The notes below the pieces were generated by a model. It ran no database searches. It saw nothing but the letters and a program-made list of their open reading frames with translations, and was not told where the DNA came from. A program made the position numbers and the translations under genes. Of a stretch of DNA of 39,306 nucleotides, positions 1 through 11,571 are shown piece after piece. Every line of letters begins with the position of its first letter. The stretch's first letter is position 1. The DNA is from Anaeramoeba ignava (taxonomy: Eukaryota; Metamonada; Anaeramoebidae): assembly GCA_028826165.1 (NCBI GenBank), contig JAPDFW010000052.1, forward strand, positions 1 to 39,306, given 5' to 3'.

Positions 1-2
1 GT

Positions 3-3000
3 TTAATTTTTGTAAGGATAATTGATAAATTTTATGAAATAAATTTGATTCTTGTTTTTCTTGTTTTCCTTGTTTTTCTTGTTTTCTTTTTCTTGTTTTT
101 CTTGTTTTTCTTTTTCTTGTTTTTCTTGTTTTTCTTTTTCTTCATAAATCTGATCAAAAGGAAGAAGAAATGTATCAATTGTTTTAAAATCTGGATTTAA
201 ATCATCTAAATAATATATTTCCCATTTTTCTTCAAAACAAATTCGGAATGTTTGATTTTCACTTGATGAAAGATGAACAAAAAGAATAATAGTTTGTCTT
301 TCTTTTTTCTCAAAATTTTCATTAGATTCAATTAAACTTTTAATATGTTGAAATGATTTCATAATGTTTTTATCTGAAGATATTTCGAATTGAATGAAAA
401 TTGCTTTTTTATTTTCTTCTTTTAAATGAGAATTAATTGAGTTATTAAAATCATCTGTTTTCCCAAAATTTGTAATATTGATTATTGTGTAATTTTTGGT
501 TTCATTTTTATAAAAGTTCTCTAAATCAAATGGTGGTGAATTTGTTAAAATAATCAAATTATTTTCCTTTTCATTTTCCTTTTTTGATATTTTATCAAGT
601 AAATCTTTTAAATCTGATGCTGTGTTTTGACTATAATTATCCAAATCTTTTTGAAGTGTTTCTTCAAATTCATTTAAATGATGATGTTCTTGTTTTTGTT
701 GTAAATGTTTTTTAAGATGAATCATTGTTCCTAATTTAGCAATTTTATGCCAATAATCTTGATGAGGAATTGTTTTATGTTTTGTTAATTTTGATTCTTT
801 TTCTTGTAATTTGAATGAAAGAGAAGAAATTAAATCAGGATGGAAACCTGCTAATAATTGTGATGTTTTTGTTGATGTTATTTTTTTGATTCTTCCAAAA
901 TAATTTTGGATTTCTTGTTGATAATTTTTCCCTATCTCACTAAGAAAATCATTTGAAGTAACAAGTTGCTTTTCAAATCGATTTAAAATTGCTGGTGATA
1001 AATCTGTATAAGCTCTTTCTTTAGGCATAATAACAACAATTCTTGATGTTGGATTAATAAATACTCTTGTTGTTGATGCTCCAAAACTTACATTTGAAAT
1101 ATATTTATTCCCAATAACTGTATATTTTTGATTTAATACATCATATAATGGTTCAAATAATTGTTCTTGATTGCATAAAACAATAATATTTGTATCAGCA
1201 ATTAAATTGGCAACATTTTTCAAATCATGATAAGTTTGAATTTCTTTATCTTCATTGAAATATGATCCATATAAAAGTTTAATGTTTCTTTCTTTAACAT
1301 CTTTTTTCAATTTTTCAATAATTAATGGAAGAATTGCCATTTCTTCACAAATTATCATTATGTGTCTTGATTTTATTTTTTGTTCATTTGGATTAATTTC
1401 TAAATTATCAGTAATTAGATTCATTGTTGATTTTTTTTCCATTATATTATCATTCCAATAACCATATTTTTTTAATAATGGTTTGGATAATCTCATCAAA
1501 AAATTGTTTAGGTGCTCCTCCAAAATTTCTGAGAAATGATTGAAAAACAATTTCTAAAATTTCTTGTTTTGAGCATTTCTTTTTTCTATCTTTCTCTTTT
1601 TTATCTTTCAAATCATATCCAATCATTTTAATTAAATAATAAAAATCTCTTAATCCAAAGAAATTTTCCCTAATTATTCTTTCTTCACTTTCTTCAGTTT
1701 TTTTGATTTTTTTTTGTTGTGCTTGAAATATTTCAAGATAAATTTCTGCAAAATTTTCTGGTATTTTGATTTCTTTTTTACTTGGTTTATAAATTGATGA
1801 AATGAAAATTGATTCAAAAATTGTTTTTCCTGTTTCTTTTAATCCTTCTTTATCTGGATCATTTCTTTGAAGGAATATTCCTCGATTTGTTTTACTTGCA
1901 TCAAGTTTCCAATTTGAAATTGCAATAACTGGGAATTTGTCTTCATCTCTTCTTGCATCTTGATCAGATAATTCAAGTTCTTTATGTAATACTTTTAATG
2001 GGAATTCTGGATTCATTTCTGCAAGTGCAACTTCATCTAACAAAACAACTGGAACATTTTCTTTTCTTTGATATTGAAATTCTTGAAATTCTTGATTTTC
2101 TTGATTTTCTTGATTTTTAAATTTTCTAAATAGTCTTTTTGTTGTTGTTGATATCTTCTTGCTTGTTCAAATATTTTTTCTATAGCTCTTGGTGTTGTTT
2201 GAGGTGAACATTGTAATGGGAAAACTCGAATTCTTTTAAGTTTTCCTTTTCTAACATATTCATTATTTGATGAATTACTTAACCAATTCTTTAAAATATC
2301 GATTGATAATGATTTTGAAGTTCCTAATTTAATTTTAATTTTAATTTTAATTTTAATTTTAATTTAATTTTAATTTTAATTTTAATTTTAATTTTAATTT
2401 TAATTTTAATTTTAATTTTAATTTTAATTTTAATTTTAATTTTAATTTTAATTTTAATTTTAATTTTAATTTTAATTTTAATTTTAATTTTAATTTTAAT
2501 TTTAATTTTAATTTTAATTTTAATTTTAATTTTAATTTTAATTTTAAATTTAATTTTAATTTTAATTTTAATTTTAATTTTAATTTTAATTTTAATTTTA
2601 ATTTTAATTTTAATTTTAATTTTAATTTTAATTTTAATTTTAATTTTAATTTTAATTTTAATTTTAATTTTTAATTTACCTGGTTTTCCAATTATGAATA
2701 AAGGAATTTTGGTTTGAATACAAATAAATTCAACTAATAAATTTTCTGTTAATGCTTCATTTGCTGCAATTGCTTGTGATTTTAAATATGATTTATCATC
2801 AATATTCCTAAAGAATTGTGTTCTGAGTTGATTTATAGCTTCTAAAAATTCATTTGTTGTTGTTGGGAATGCTGGTTTAAGATTTTGAAAAAATGGAGTA
2901 ATTTTAATATCTTGCAAAATATATGAATAATAATCTGATCTTAAATTAACTGAAAATCTACATCCATAACTTATAAAAATTGATAAAATAATTCCAATCA

Positions 3001-3422
3001 TCATTTTCCTTTTTTTTTGTTGAAATTTAGATTGCTTCCATTGCTCTAAATTCTTCAGGATCAATAAAAAGGTTAAGTGTTAAATCATCATTCAAAAGAT
3101 ATTCCCAAATTTTAAGTGTTCTTGCTGCATCTCTAAGTGAAATTGAACTTTTTGTATCAAATGATTTTAATTTTGCAAATTGATGTGATTTGGAAAGTAA
3201 ATGCTTATAAAGTTCAATTGATTCATTAATTTCATCTTGAATAAATCCCCAATTATTCCTAAATTTTTGTTTAATCATTTCATTTAAATAAAGTTTTTCA
3301 CTTTCATCATCAAGTGATCCAAAATCAAAAATATGATCAAAAAATGAATCAGGAATTTCTCTGAACTCGATAAACAGCTTTTTGTAATTTTTTAACTTCT
3401 TTTGATCTTTCTCCATAATCAA
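3..3422 (-). CDS. RNF213: RNF213-like AAA+ protein, AAA4 and following region (window-truncated)
   Basis: This continues the RNF213-like gene. After a one-base shift near 3355 it reads EIPDSFFDHIFDFGSL, which matches the RNF213 sequence after its NPYR unit. A second shift lies between 3027 and 3064. The next P-loop, FIIGKPG, is interrupted by the 356-base satellite intron 2324-2679; splicing gives GKPGTSKSL, and the exon continues RVFPLQCSPQTT, also an RNF213 signature. Walker B is VVLLDEVALAE (about 2022-2055), followed by AISNWKLDASKTNRGIF. Shifts at the T-runs 2136-2140 and 1467-1473 lead into a long segment with LLYGSYFNEDKE, YDVLNQKYTVIG and ILFVHLSS-like sequence, again matching RNF213. 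The last residues are Lys/Glu/Gln repeats and a stop at 3-5 that may itself be a frame artefact, since RNF213 normally continues for thousands of residues. Confidence 0.85.
2324..2679 (-). repeat. (TTAAAA)n satellite intron inside the RNF213 P-loop
   Basis: The sense strand starts gtaaattaaaaatt and ends aaattaaattag, giving a 356-base GT-AG intron made almost wholly of a six-base TTAAAA unit. It splits the second glycine codon of GKPG (cca g | ga act tca) in phase 1. Removing it restores GKPGTSKSL, the RNF213-type P-loop. If read through instead, it yields a false Lys-Ile repeat. The plus strand contains no C between about 2331 and 2676, so the intron has no internal G on its sense strand. 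Confidence 0.9.
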
Positions 3423-3431
3423 AAATTAAGT

Positions 3432-6400
3432 TTAATTCGAATCCAAATTCTTTTTGATTTTCATTTTGATTTTCATTTGATTTTGATTTTCATTTTGATT
3501 TTGATTTTGATTTTGATTTTGATTTTGATTTTGATTTTCATTTTCATTTTGATTTTCATTATCATTTTCAATTTCATTTTCATTTTCATTTTCATTTTCA
3601 TTTTCATTTTCATTTTCATTTTCATTTTCATTTTCATTTTCATTTTCATTTTGATTTTGATTTTGATTTTGATTTTGATCTGCTTTTGCTTCGGCTTTTC
3701 TATAAGGATTTGCAATTGCAATAAATTGAAATTCTTTTGGAACTGTTTTTCCTTTATAAATTCTATCAAAAATTAAATTCTTCATTAATGAAATACATTC
3801 TTTGGAAGCTGTATTAAATTCATCAAAAAGAAATATTTGTGAGTTATTTCCATTTCTGTTTTCTAACTTTTCTTCAATTATTTCACTTATCATTTCTTCT
3901 GTTGTTCCTCCATGAATATCTAAAATGTTTAAAGGTTTTCCAAGTAAATCTTTAAATAAAAATTTGATTAATCTTGTTTTTCCACATCCTGTTTCTCCTA
4001 ATATAATAACTGGTAATCCTGAAGATAATCTTTGTTGAATTAAAACACATTTGATAAAATTATCATTTGTTAATCTATAATTTAAACTATTGATAATATT
4101 TGGTAAAATAAGTAATCTATTTTGTGCATCTCCAATTTTTAAAAGGAAATTTAAATTTTCTTGAATTGAATATTGATTTTCTGTTGAAATCGGTCCAAAT
4201 GTAACATTTCTCCCTCTTAATTTACTTTGTATTTCTTCAGAAAAAAATGGTTTTGTGATTTTATTTTGAGAAAGAACTTTAAAATAATCAATTGGTTGTT
4301 CTCTTTGACTTCTTGAAAAAGCTACAATTTGTGAATCTTTCATTTTTTCATCCCATGATAAAGATGTTGTAAATTTATTACATTTAGATTCTTTTTCAAT
4401 ACTTTCAGTTGAAGAAAATGATCTTTTATTAATTGTAAATATTGTTTCAATTATTAAATCTGAAGTTAAATTTCTGAATTCTTGAGCCATTTCTCTTTTA
4501 TTTTCAAATAATCTTGTTGCCCTCGGATAAAAATCATTCCAATCTTTAATTGATTTAATATAAAATCCAAATAAATTCCAAAAATTGTTTAATAACATAA
4601 AAGTTGCTTCATTTTCATTAATTCTATTAATTTCAAGAGTTTTATCAAATAATTGTTTTAGATTATAATTTGGATTTAGTAAAACTTCGTCTCTTCTTGC
4701 AAAATTTATATTATTAAAATTTTGTTCTTTTTGGTTTAAAAAATTTGAACAAATCATGATATTTTCATTAATATTTTGAATAATAATTTGGTTTTCATCA
4801 ATTTCATATTTATATTTGCAAATAGTTTCTGAATCTGTTTTGCATTCTTTTTGTTCAATAAATTTAAGAGATGGGAAATATTTTAATCCAAATTCAGAAT
4901 CTTTAACTCGTGAACTTGGTATTTCAAAATAAAACAAGTGTTTTTCTGGTTCAAAAATGAAAGTAGAATCAGCATGTGAACATCTTTTATCTTCAATATT
5001 TCCAAATATTAATAATAACCAAATTAACTCAGCTGTTTCATTTCCAACAGAATAAGCTAAATCAAAATGGAAACATTTTCTTGAATTTGATGATTTTTGT
5101 TCTTCTTCTATTAATTTTTGTATTAATGATTTTGGATCATCTTCTCGAATATCAATATGGCAATATTTATATGGATTTTTTTTATTTTTTGTTTTGGAAT
5201 TGATTTCAAATAATTCTTTTCTAATTTGGAATGTTTTACCAGAACCTGCTAATTTTGAAATGAATACTTTCATTTTGTCAGATCTTTCTGGAAATTTCTC
5301 TTCCCATTCTTTTTGAATAAATCTTATTTGTTTTGATATTTTTGTTTCTTGATCATCTTTATTCTTCTTTTCTGCTTTTTCCAATTTAAATTCATTTTGA
5401 ATTTGATCTTGTTTTAAACTTGTGAAGAAAGAACTCAAATAATTTCTTGTTTCATTTGAATTTTCTAATGAAAATAACATTATTGATTTTTGTTTTGCTT
5501 GTGAATTATGTCTTCTTGTTGCTTTAAGTTTTGAAATCAATTTTTTTTGTAATGTTTTAGAAAGTTTATGAGGGAAAATAATTGAAAATAATTGATCATC
5601 AATTAATGTTTGTGATTTTTTAAATAAAATAATAAATCTGGAAATATCATCTTCAGTTGTGTTTTTGTTACAAAAAAGAATTTGTTCTTTTGTTGGGAAT
5701 TTTTTTGTGTATTTGAGATATAATGTTGTGAGAAATTCATAAATTTCCATTTCTTTTTGAATTTGAATAACAAATATTGGTTCTTGATTTTGTGGTGGCC
5801 AATTTGTGGAAAATAATTTTTGAAGTTCATTTTGTGATTTTGATTGCTTTTTTCTTGCTTGAATATCTGTTAATTTTCTTTTGAAAGAACGGAAATCTTT
5901 TGATTCATCATTTTTATCTCTTTTCCATTTAAAATTTTCATCTATTCCCAATAAATCAAGAGATGATTTTATTTTTTCAATTTCTTTTTCTTTTGATTTT
6001 TTTGATTTAAGTGCATTATAAATTTCTTTAATTTGATCAAATTGACTTTCAAGTTTTTGATGTAATTTTTGAATAAATAATTTAAAATCTTCTTCTTCTT
6101 TTTCATTTCTTTCCCATTTAAATTCTGAATTAGTTTTTGATAAATGAAGAATTGGTTCAATTTTTTTAATTTCATCTCCATTATTTGATTTAAGAGAATT
6201 GTAAATAATTTTGATTTGATCATAAGAATAAAAGAAACTGTAAAAATATTTTGTAGTTACTTCTGTTTCAATTTTTGTCCATTCCTTTTTCAATTTTTTC
6301 ATTTCATCAATTATATTTTGCAAATTGACTCTTGATTTAATTTCATTTTTAATAGAATAGCCTTTAATGAATTTAGGATGAATTGATTTCTTGAAATGAT

Positions 6401-7697
6401 CGAATAAATTAATCATTTCTTGTATAAGTGGAATATAACCAGTAAATCTTTGTACTTTTTATCCTTTTTCTTCATTTTCAAGTAATAGCATATTAATATC
6501 AACAAAATCTTGAAAAGAAAATTTATTTTGATCATTTTTCTCTTTTAATTTAAAAATTTCGCATTCAAATTCAATTTCATCTTTAATTTCAAATTTAAAT
6601 GTTTTATTGGAGTTAGATAAAATATTTTCTAAATTTTTGGATGCTTTTTTTTTAGGTGTTTCAAGTTTTTGTCTGATTAAATCAATAATTTCTGGTAACG
6701 AAATGAAAATTTGTTTAATAGTTCTTGATTGTTGATCTTGATTAAATCCAAGTGATAATTTCTCTTTCCAATTTTTTTCATTTTCTTTGATTAAATTAAT
6801 TAAATTGCTTAAAGTTGTAATTTTTGATTTTTCTTCTGATAAAAATTTTTCAAGTCTACTTCTAATATAATCAAAAGGTGCTTCAAAAATAAAAAACTCT
6901 TCATCAATCAATTCCATTACATTACTCCAATCGTCTGTATTATCTTTCATAAAATTGAATAATTGATCATTGAAAATTGGAACACCATCTCTTACTTCTT
7001 TTATAGGGAAAATATCTGAAAGGAATGAAAAAAATTCTGGATTTAAACCTTGAATAAATTTTTGATAAAGGTTATAAAGTGATTCAACATCCTTTAAAGT
7101 TTTATTTTCTATTGATTTTCCAAAAATTGATTTAAATTCTTCAAATTCTTTATCTTTTAATTCAAATTTTTCACAAAAGTGAATAAAAACTGGATAATTT
7201 TTATCGAATTGGCGAAGTATTTTATATTGTTTGAGAATTTCTGATTTGAAATTTCCATTAGTTGCTAAGTTTAATAATTTAACTTCTTCATCAATATCTT
7301 CGTCACTCATGCCTAAATCAATATATTTTTCAAGTTCTCTGAATGTAAACAATTGTTGAACAAATTTGTTTAGAATTTTATTTAATTTTTCATCTGAATT
7401 TTTGATTGTTTCAATAATATTTATTGTTTCTTGTTGATTATATAGTTTTTTCCAAACTAATTGAACCCATTTGCTGTGAAAAATTTGATTATAAATTGAC
7501 ATTCTTTCAATTATTTCTTTTGAAATTCCAAAAAAATTAATTGCATCTTTGAGTTTTACTTGAGGTGCATTTATGATTTTTGTTTTTAAATCAGGTTTTG
7601 TTGGTTTATTATCGATATAACTATTGATAAAATTTTTAATGATTTCTTTTTGTTTTTCAAATAGTTCTACAATTATTTTTTGGAGTTTCCAAGTCAA
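3432..7697 (-). CDS. RNF213: RNF213-like AAA+ protein, middle segment with two AAA+ modules
   Basis: This is the core of an RNF213/mysterin-type protein, in animals a dynein-like AAA+ ATPase and E3 ubiquitin ligase acting on lipid droplets and intracellular pathogens. Visible landmarks: a Walker A AGSGKT near 5230-5251 followed by FHFDLAYSV, matching the HFDxxxSV signature of one RNF213 AAA unit; then a second unit with GETGCGKT (about 3974-4000), the RNF213 signature DIHGGTTEEMI, Walker B IFLFDEFNT (about 3818-3840) and the motif IAIANPYR. Just after NPYR the protein has a long Gln/Asn/Glu repeat (3455-3685), in which the frame slips. An in-frame TAA at 6459-6461 separates two open stretches in the same frame; 14 codons later the reading resumes as GYIPLIQEMINLF, so the gene is either interrupted by one nonsense base or miscalled. 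RING and E3 parts, if present, lie outside the window. Confidence 0.85.
3455..3685 (-). repeat. Coding Asn/Gln and Glu/Asn hexanucleotide repeat
   Basis: Tandem six-base units (ATTTTG and ATTTTC on the plus strand) encode alternating Asn-Gln then Glu-Asn dipeptides inserted just after the NPYR motif of an RNF213 AAA+ unit. The true frame after the repeat is NENQKEFGFELNLIFDYG, so one base is gained or lost inside the repeat relative to the frame that enters it, which instead ends in MKIKMKIKKN. The antisense strand gives false Ile/Phe-rich ORFs. Confidence 0.8.
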
Positions 7698-9558
7698 ATT
7701 CAGGAAATAATTTTAAAAGAAGATTTATAAAAAATTCATTAGGAATTGATTTAAATTCTTGAATTGTTATTTCTTGTTTATCAATATAATTTTTGATTTC
7801 TGTGGTATCTTGATAATCTTGATTTAATTGAGAAAATGGTTGTTGAGAATAAGGTGGATTAAATTTTTGATTAAGTTCCATTAAATATATCCATAATTCT
7901 AATGAATTTTTTTCAGATATATAATTAAATTTTTCAACTAATTTAAGAACTTCGTTAGTATTGTTTGATATAAATTTGATTGATGGATTTTGTTCTATTA
8001 ACAATTTCCAGGATTGTATTTCAATTTCTTTTGGTAATTTATTTAAATATTCTTCTGGAAATGTTCTGTTATTAAGGATTTCTGTATATTCTTCAATTAA
8101 AAATTTTGCAATTATTCTGTAAAAATTATTTGGAATTTGATTGTTTGGGAATATTTTATTATCAATAGCTTCTTTAATTGGTTCTTTGATATTTGATTTG
8201 GGATTATTAAAATGATTTGAAGGAAAATGAATAATTTGTTGCTCTTTGTTTTTATCTAATTTTTCTAATTTTTCAATAAGAGGGTTAAAAGGTTTCCAAA
8301 GTTGAATAAATTCAATAAGTGATTGTATTTCTTCTAATTTATCTTTGATTTTTTCAAGGATATTGATCAATAAATCAAAGGGAATTGTTTCTATTTTAAT
8401 CATTTCATCTAAATTTTGGAAAAATGAATTATAATTTTGATTTGATTTTTGCACAAATTGTTCCATTAATGAGCTGATTGGATTTTGAAGTTGATTTGGA
8501 TTTTGAAATTGATTTTGATTTTGAAATTGATTTGGATTTGTTTCAAAAAAGAAGTAATGAAAAATTTCCTTGAAAGCATTTTTGATGTTTGGATTGAATT
8601 GGAATTGAGGAATCTGAATATTATATAAATATAAAATGGGAATATATTTAACAATTAATATAATCTCAATTTTGTCTTTGTGATTTGGAATTTGAAAGAA
8701 AGTTGTTTGGAATAAATTTTTGATTTCATCTTTGAAAATTTCATCATAAACATGTTTGAAATTATTGATGAGAAGAGGATTAAATATATCTGGAATAAGT
8801 TCAAATTGATTTAAAAGGATTAATTTGAAGACTTTATGTTTATCTGTTTCATCTTTTAATTTTGGATTTTTCTTGAAATAATCTAAAACAATTTCTTTTT
8901 GAATCTTTAATAATGTAAGATTTTGTTGAAAACCTCTCACCATTTTTCCAATTTGTAAATGGTTTGTATCAAAAGAAAGCAGAATATCAAGAAAAATAGG
9001 TTTTGCTTCTTCAGAGAATTGATTTGAATTTTTTCCATATCCAAAATTTTTTCCATATTCAAAAAAAGCAAGAGGAAATGGATTTGATTGAGTTTCTCTT
9101 TTGATTAAATCACCAAAATTAATTAAATTGACATTGTAGATTGAAGATTGAGGTTTAATAAAGATGCATAAATTCGACTTGTCTTCAGTTGTGTAATCTA
9201 TGTGTTTAAATTCTGATGATTTTGATTTGTTTTGGTTGTTAAGAATGTCTTTGTGGATAATAACAAAATAGAAAGGAGTTTTTGATATTTTGTTTGAATA
9301 AAGGTTGAGATACCAATTTGATTCATTTTGATTTAATTGATTCATTGGATGAATTTCATTTTCTTTTTGATTTTGATTTTGCATTTGGAATTGATTTTGC
9401 ATTTGGAATTGATTCTGCATTTGGAATTGATTTTGCATTTGAGATTGATTTTGCTTTTGAGGAATAACAATCAAAACTTGTTCTTCTTTTTCTTTCTCTT
9501 TAGAATCAATAAAAAGATGGACTGCAATAGTGTCTTGTTTTAAATGATTTGTGTTCAT
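7657..9558 (-). CDS. RNF213-like giant AAA+ protein, N-terminal segment
   Basis: This is the first segment of the large minus-strand gene that fills 1-9558. I start it at the ATG at 9556-9558, the first in an open frame of 633 codons, with a T-rich leader containing TTTCATTTTT about 60-75 bases upstream. The segment has no domain I recognise. It carries a five-residue repeat (NQFQM type) near residues 40-60 and further Gln/Asn runs, and is otherwise hydrophilic. It is assigned to the RNF213 gene because it is collinear with the next segment: the frame ends at 7657 but becomes continuous if one A is dropped from the A6 run of the sense strand (T-run 7676-7681), reading ...LETPKIIVELFEKQKE. RNF213 N-termini are poorly conserved, so the family name rests on the downstream AAA+ core. 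The product could instead be a separate protein, but the clean one-base join makes this less likely. Confidence 0.6.
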   Translation of the reverse strand: MNTNHLKQDTIAVHLFIDSKEKEKEEQVLIVIPQKQNQSQMQNQFQMQNQFQMQNQFQMQNQNQKENEIHPMNQLNQNESNWYLNLYSNKISKTPFYFVIIHKDILNNQNKSKSSEFKHIDYTTEDKSNLCIFIKPQSSIYNVNLINFGDLIKRETQSNPFPLAFFEYGKNFGYGKNSNQFSEEAKPIFLDILLSFDTNHLQIGKMVRGFQQNLTLLKIQKEIVLDYFKKNPKLKDETDKHKVFKLILLNQFELIPDIFNPLLINNFKHVYDEIFKDEIKNLFQTTFFQIPNHKDKIEIILIVKYIPILYLYNIQIPQFQFNPNIKNAFKEIFHYFFFETNPNQFQNQNQFQNPNQLQNPISSLMEQFVQKSNQNYNSFFQNLDEMIKIETIPFDLLINILEKIKDKLEEIQSLIEFIQLWKPFNPLIEKLEKLDKNKEQQIIHFPSNHFNNPKSNIKEPIKEAIDNKIFPNNQIPNNFYRIIAKFLIEEYTEILNNRTFPEEYLNKLPKEIEIQSWKLLIEQNPSIKFISNNTNEVLKLVEKFNYISEKNSLELWIYLMELNQKFNPPYSQQPFSQLNQDYQDTTEIKNYIDKQEITIQEFKSIPNEFFINLLLKLFPEFDLETPKNNCRTI

Positions 9559-9898
9559 TTTATTTTTTATTATTATTTTTTTTTGTATTTTAATTAAAAA
9601 AACAAAAACAAAAAATAAAAAAATGAAAAAAAATTTTTTTTTTTTTTGTTTATTCTTTTTTTTTTTTATTTATTTGCTTATTTTCCTTTTTTTAATTAAA
9701 TTTTTTTTTTAATTTTTATTTAATTAAATTTTATTATATTTTAGATTATTTTAGATTATATTTTTAAAATCAGACAAGTTTTGATCATTTTAATTAATTA
9801 TTTAATTAAATTTTTTTTTTTTCTTCTTTTCTTTTTTTTTTATTTTAATTTTTTCCTCTTTTTTTTTTTACTTAATTCTCTTTTTTTTTTTTTTTTTT
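9559..9898. other. Intergenic spacer, RNF213-like leader
   Basis: This spacer lies between the end of the SMG8-like gene and the start of the RNF213-like gene, both on the minus strand. It consists of long A and T runs. On the minus strand a TTTTTTTTCATTTTTTT stretch lies about 60-75 bases before the RNF213-like ATG, similar to stretches before most other genes here. I see no coding signal or RNA gene in it. Confidence 0.5.
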
Positions 9899-11473
9899 TT
9901 AATCACTATCTGAACCCCAACTTTTATCATCAAAATTTTCTGTATTTTCTTTAATAAATTCTTCACATTTATCTTTAAAATTTTTAATATATTTTCCAAT
10001 TAAATTTTGATTTTCTTTTTTAAAATATTTTTCAATTAAATCTTCAATAATTTTATTTGGATCATCTTTTTCTTTAAAAAATTCTTTTTGAAAAAGATCA
10101 AAAACGTTTTCAAATAAATTTTTAGTTTTTTCTTCTTCAATTTCTTGAGAATAATTGAATAAAAGTTTTTGAATAGAATTTAAATTTAAATTTTTGAAAC
10201 AATTAATAATTGCTAAAGAAAATTGAATCCATTCTGAAAAGTTTTGTAACTAAAAAAAAAAAAAGTGGAACAAAAAAATAAAAAGCAAAAAAAAAGCAAA
10301 AAAAATTTTTTTTTAAGTACTTTTGATGAAGTAAAAAATTTAAATTGATTCTCAATTAATAAATGAACTTTTGATTCTCTTTTCCAAATTTGTTCTTCTT
10401 TTTTTTCATTTGGATTGAATTGAATAAATTTTTCAATATTATTAATTTCTTCCAAGACAAAAGAAACTGGACTTGCTTCAATTTGATTAATTAATAAACA
10501 AGAATTATCATCAATATTTGCGATTATTTCTTCATCTTTTATTTTTATTTTGAATTATTTTTATTTTTAAAAATTAAAAGAATAAATTCATTTGAAAATC
10601 AATTTTTTTTTTGATTTTTAATTTTTACTTTTTGAATTTTTGCTTTTAATAAAATTTAATTTTGATAAAATTGAACGAATTTGTGAATTTAATGAAGAAA
10701 TTGAAGCTCTTGAAGAATCAATAATTGTCTTATTTTATTTTTTTTACAAAAAAAAAAATGTCAAAAAAAATTAAATGAATTACTTAGTTTTTTTTTTTTA
10801 CATTTGAATAAACAAAAGAGATTAAAGGAAGAATATTTCCAATTAATTTTAAAGAATTTTCTTCATTTTCTTTTCGAAAATTTTTCAAATTTTGAATTGT
10901 AATTGATAGAAATTTCAAAATATTAATCCATTCAATATCAAATCTTAGAGCAGGAATATTAATCTAAAATAAAATCAAATCAAATCAAATCAAATAAATT
11001 TATTTAAAAAAAGTATTTTTTTTTCCAATTTGTTTTACAAGTATAATTTGACAAGTAGAAAACATAAATATTAAAGCTAAATAATAATAAATTTGTGCTT
11101 GTTTTATCAAATATGCAATTTCCTCTGAATCTTTATATTCTAAACTATTCAAAAATTTCGAAATATTTTGATCATTTTCAATTGAATCCATTTGAATAAA
11201 TAATTTTTCTTTTTTTTCTGAATAAGAAATTCTAAATCCAGGACAAATTTTCCCTAATTCTATATTTTTTTCAGTTCCAAAATCTGTTTTTGAAATTACT
11301 TTTGCATTGAAATCATCAGTTAAATAATCAAAAAGTTGATAATTTTGTTCTGGATCTTGAGTTTTTCCAATTATTCCAATAATTGCTATTTTTGGATCAT
11401 TTTTTTGAATTGAAATTAATTGGTTTAGTTGGTTAATTTGATTGATAAGATTATTAAATGAGAAATTTTGCAT
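9899..11473 (-). CDS. SMG8: SMG8-like nonsense-mediated decay factor, short form
   Basis: SMG8 works with SMG9 to restrain the SMG1 kinase in nonsense-mediated mRNA decay. Five exons, all GT-AG and phase-consistent: 11473-11039, 10963-10802, 10728-10629, 10535-10321 and 10249-9899, giving 420 residues. Matches to the family: KIAIIGIIGKTQDPEQN (the SMG8 G-like start), then ALIFMFSTCQIIL joined across intron 1 to INIPALRFDIEWINIL, corresponding to the LYLFSVCHILL...SFDITYD block of animal SMG8, and later EEQIWKRESKVHLLIENQF matching the RIFRKSR block. The stop follows DKSWGSDSD. Animal SMG8 is about twice as long; the cysteine-rich C-terminal half is missing here and the RNF213-like gene begins soon after. 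Introns are 71-93 bases. The start is the only ATG upstream of the conserved block. It shares a 98-base divergent promoter with the CHCH-like gene. Confidence 0.8.
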
Positions 11474-11571
11474 TATTAATAATAATTAATAAAAAATGAA
11501 AAGAAAAAAAATGAAATTTTTTTTTTCAAAATTTTTTTTTTCATTTTTTTTTCTTTCTTTTTTTTCTTCAA
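11474..11571. promoter_or_regulatory. 98-base divergent promoter, SMG8-like / CHCH-like
   Basis: Only 98 bases separate two ATGs that face away from each other. The interval is an imperfect mirror: AAAAAATGAAAAG and AAAAAAATGAAA toward the minus-strand gene, and TTTTTCATTTTTTTTTC toward the plus-strand gene. Thus each gene has a T-rich TCATTT element 20-40 bases upstream on its own sense strand. I infer a bidirectional promoter; there is no TATA box I could pick out from the AT background. Confidence 0.45.
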
